Source: Acidimicrobiales bacterium
Lineage (GTDB): Bacteria; Actinomycetota; Acidimicrobiia; Acidimicrobiales; JAKAVM01
Length of the DNA stretch: 64,000 nt
Direction: 5' to 3'
Assembly (NCBI GenBank): GCA_027452005.1
Contig: DAIDHF010000008.1
Coordinates: 1 to 64,000 of the forward strand
The notes beneath the pieces are model-generated. The model was not told the DNA's origin. It did not search any database and saw only the letters and a list, made by a program, of their open reading frames with translations. Of this stretch, positions 62,062 through 64,000 are shown piece by piece. The position numbers were made by a program, and so were the translations under genes. Numbering within the stretch: position 1 is the first letter of the stretch; each line of letters opens with the position of its first letter.

Positions 62062-64000
62062 TCACAAGCCCGATATTGCCACTATAGGTGCCGCCAAGGC
62101 CTTTCCCCCCATTGAACCAAAATACTGGGCATCGCCAAAGGAAAATATCCCTCCATCTTCACCGACCTCCCAGTATCCCTTGCCATCTAACGTGGGTGAA
62201 ATCCCGACAATTGGGGCAGCAAGTGGCTGGCCCCCCATAGATCCGTAGAACTTGGCGTCACCGAAGGCAAATACCCCGCCATCTTCGGCCACCTCCCAAT
62301 ATCCCTGTCCGTCAACTGAAGGAACTATAGTAACTATTGGTGGGGCGCTGGTGGGTAGGTTTGCCGAACCAAATGACCCGGCATCCCCAAAGGAAAAGAC
62401 GGCGCCGGTTGCAGACACCAACCAGTAACCCTTCCCGTCAGGGGTTCCCGCCATGGAGACAATGGTAGGCGAGAATGGGAAGTTGCCCCTCGACCCAAAG
62501 AACTGAGCGTCACCGAAGGCAAATACCCCGCCATCTTCGGCCACCTCCCAATATCCCTGTCCGTCGGGGGTGGGAACCAACTGGACTACCGGGGCGGTCA
62601 AGGTTTTGCCACCCATGGACCCATAGAACTTGGCGTCACCGAAGGCAAATACCCCGCCATCTTCGGCCACCTCCCAATATCCCTGTCCGTCGGGAGTTGG
62701 TGCTGCCGAGATGACCGGGGCAGCCAGGGGCTGGCCCCCCATGGACCCAAAGAACTGGGCGTCGCCGAAGGTGAAAATACCTCCATCTGATCCGATCTCC
62801 CAGTACCCCTGGGTTGACGGATTTACCCTCACCAAAAGTGACAGTGACAACGAGGCAACATTTGGAGTTGGACTTGTTGAGTCGGTTACCTGGACAGTGA
62901 AAGAAGCCGTTACCGAAATAACCGGGGTCCCAGTGATCTGGCCTGCCGAGGTTAGGATTAGACCAGACGGAAGGGCTCCTAGACTAACAGTCCACGTATA
63001 TGGAGCCACTCCCCCTTGGGCGCCCAAAGTTGCACTATATGGGACACCCGAGACCGCGTTTGTGAGGGCAGTGGTTGTAATTATCAACACGTTGGAGTTG
63101 ACGGTAATCGACAGAGCAGCACTAGCCGTCTCGGGCGTGGTCGACGAGTCGGTCACGGTTACCACAAAACTAAAAGTTCCTCTCGCCGTGGGAGTACCTG
63201 AGATAACTCCGGTGGATGCAGCCAGAGAAAGCCCAGCTGGTAGTGCTCCTGAGGAAACCGACCAGGTGTAAGGTGCAGTGCCTCCGGATGCTCCCAGGGT
63301 CTGAGAGTAAGCCACGGTCAACTCACCTGCTGGCAATGAAGTCGTGGTCACCGAGATCGGAATGAGTGGAATATCTAACGTCAAAGTTTGAGTGGCCGTA
63401 TTTGCTGGAGTAGCTGAATCTGTCACCTTTACAGTAAAACTAGTACTCCCAGAAACCGTGGGGGTACCCGAAATTATACCCGTTGATCCAGCCAGGGTAA
63501 GCCCGGCCGGTAGGGATCCTGTCGAAATCGACCAGCTATATGGCGTCGTCCCACCGGTTGCAGCCAGGGTTGCCGAATACGCAACCCCGACAGACCCGTT
63601 TGGAAGGGTCGTGGTAGTAATCGTGACCGCAGTCGGGGTTACCGAATTCGACGCACTTGAAGGAGGCCCTGTCCCGGCAATGTTGATTGCGGCCACTGTA
63701 AAGGTGTATGCCGTTGCAGTCGTGAGCCCGGTAATGGTAGTCGAGGTCCCGGTTCCACTTATTGATAGTCCACCACATCCCGAACAGGTCGGACTGGCTA
63801 CCACGGTGTACCCGGTGATGGGTGACCCCCCAGTGCTTGCCGGGGCGGTCCAGGTCAAGGTCACGTTGGGGCCATTCACGGAAGCCACGGGAGTCCCCGG
63901 GGCCCCAGGCACCGTCACCGCAAACGAACTCGTGAGTAGGGTCCCGCCAAGTCCAGAAACACAGGTGCTCGACGACACACAACTAATCTGGTTCGTGCAC
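62062..64000 (-). CDS. Giant secreted Fn3/He_PIG/GYW-repeat protein, 5' end outside the window
   Basis: The frame is open to the right edge, so the N-terminus is missing; about 645 residues are visible. The first residues (CTNQISCVSSSTC) are the Cys-paired motif of the same blade family. A fibronectin type III domain (VPGAPGTPVASVNG to SNSVTP), three He_PIG Ig-like domains (such as TLPNGSVGVAYSATLAATGG) and six 42-residue GYWEVxEDGGxFxFGDA units (last ~250 residues) follow. It is the first of three tandem giant genes on this strand, probably coexpressed, and is likely extracellular. Confidence 0.88.
   Translation of the reverse strand, partial: CTNQISCVSSSTCVSGLGGTLLTSSFAVTVPGAPGTPVASVNGPNVTLTWTAPASTGGSPITGYTVVASPTCSGCGGLSISGTGTSTTITGLTTATAYTFTVAAINIAGTGPPSSASNSVTPTAVTITTTTLPNGSVGVAYSATLAATGGTTPYSWSISTGSLPAGLTLAGSTGIISGTPTVSGSTSFTVKVTDSATPANTATQTLTLDIPLIPISVTTTSLPAGELTVAYSQTLGASGGTAPYTWSVSSGALPAGLSLAASTGVISGTPTARGTFSFVVTVTDSSTTPETASAALSITVNSNVLIITTTALTNAVSGVPYSATLGAQGGVAPYTWTVSLGALPSGLILTSAGQITGTPVISVTASFTVQVTDSTSPTPNVASLSLSLLVRVNPSTQGYWEIGSDGGIFTFGDAQFFGSMGGQPLAAPVISAAPTPDGQGYWEVAEDGGVFAFGDAKFYGSMGGKTLTAPVVQLVPTPDGQGYWEVAEDGGVFAFGDAQFFGSRGNFPFSPTIVSMAGTPDGKGYWLVSATGAVFSFGDAGSFGSANLPTSAPPIVTIVPSVDGQGYWEVAEDGGVFAFGDAKFYGSMGGQPLAAPIVGISPTLDGKGYWEVGEDGGIFSFGDAQYFGSMGGKALAAPIVAISGL
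62255..62691 (-). repeat. Three nearly identical 59-bp coding blocks in 126-bp register
   Basis: Blocks at 62255-62313, 62507-62565 and 62633-62691 are almost identical DNA, offset by 252 and 126 bp, that is two and one 42-residue units. They encode the DGQGYWEVAEDGGVFAFGDA part of the C-terminal module. The match at silent positions suggests recent duplication or conversion. Confidence 0.8.

Overview
The window looks like chromosomal DNA of an actinobacterium, most likely of the class Acidimicrobiia. Two things suggest this: the GC content is moderate (about half) with many GTG/TTG starts, and there is a family of very large secreted proteins ending in GYW...DGGIFxFGDA repeats, a style I associate with Acidimicrobiia genomes. 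The genus cannot be settled from sequence reading alone.

Left edge (1-3000): the 3' part of a kelch-repeat protein, a small possible gene, a ParE/RelE-Phd type toxin-antitoxin pair, and the decayed right end of an IS200/IS605-type element (a tnpB C-terminus plus palindromic right-end hairpins).

Cobalamin supercluster (3003-25552): two divergent operons separated by 59 bp. The leftward one is cobU-cobS-cbiB-cobC-cobQ-cobN-chlID; the rightward one is cobO-cobB-(secreted SGNH/propeller protein)-cobI-cobM-cbiD-cobL-cbiGH-ferredoxin-cbiC. Together they cover most of corrin ring synthesis, amidation, adenosylation, aminopropanol attachment and nucleotide-loop assembly. The set is a hybrid: CbiD and CbiG belong to the early-cobalt (anaerobic-type) route, while CobN plus a fused ChlI/ChlD protein is the late-cobalt chelatase. 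No cobA, cobK/cbiJ, cobT or B12 riboswitch was seen here.

Small high-GC island (25558-26922): an IS607-type recombinase fragment, an MNT nucleotidyltransferase/HEPN pair (type VII toxin-antitoxin style), and an N-terminal fragment resembling a Swt1-type HEPN domain.

Middle (26923-41496): a large IPT/TIG surface protein, a TetR regulator with an aldehyde dehydrogenase, a metallo-beta-lactamase-fold protein, a DUF1501/DUF1800 export pair, tRNA-Val(CAC), a large hydrolase-like lipoprotein, an FKBP-type lipoprotein and membrane proteins.

TetR-controlled operon (41504-48518): a TetR gene is divergent from acyl-CoA reductase/HAD fusion, zinc alcohol dehydrogenase, LarA-like protein and PlsC-type acyltransferase genes. 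Two near-identical 14-bp palindromes lie between them. The gene set suggests conversion of an acyl chain and its attachment to a lipid.

Right end (49216-64000): three giant secreted proteins in tandem on the minus strand. Reading their repeats by hand shows that Cys-paired blades come in multiples of seven (14+14 and 14+21, and 7 in the protein inside the B12 cluster), and that the shared C-terminal module has six units in four proteins and five in a fifth. The simplest reading is strings of seven-bladed beta-propellers, Ig-like spacers and a terminal six-bladed propeller. I consider this modular surface-protein family the most interesting feature of the window.
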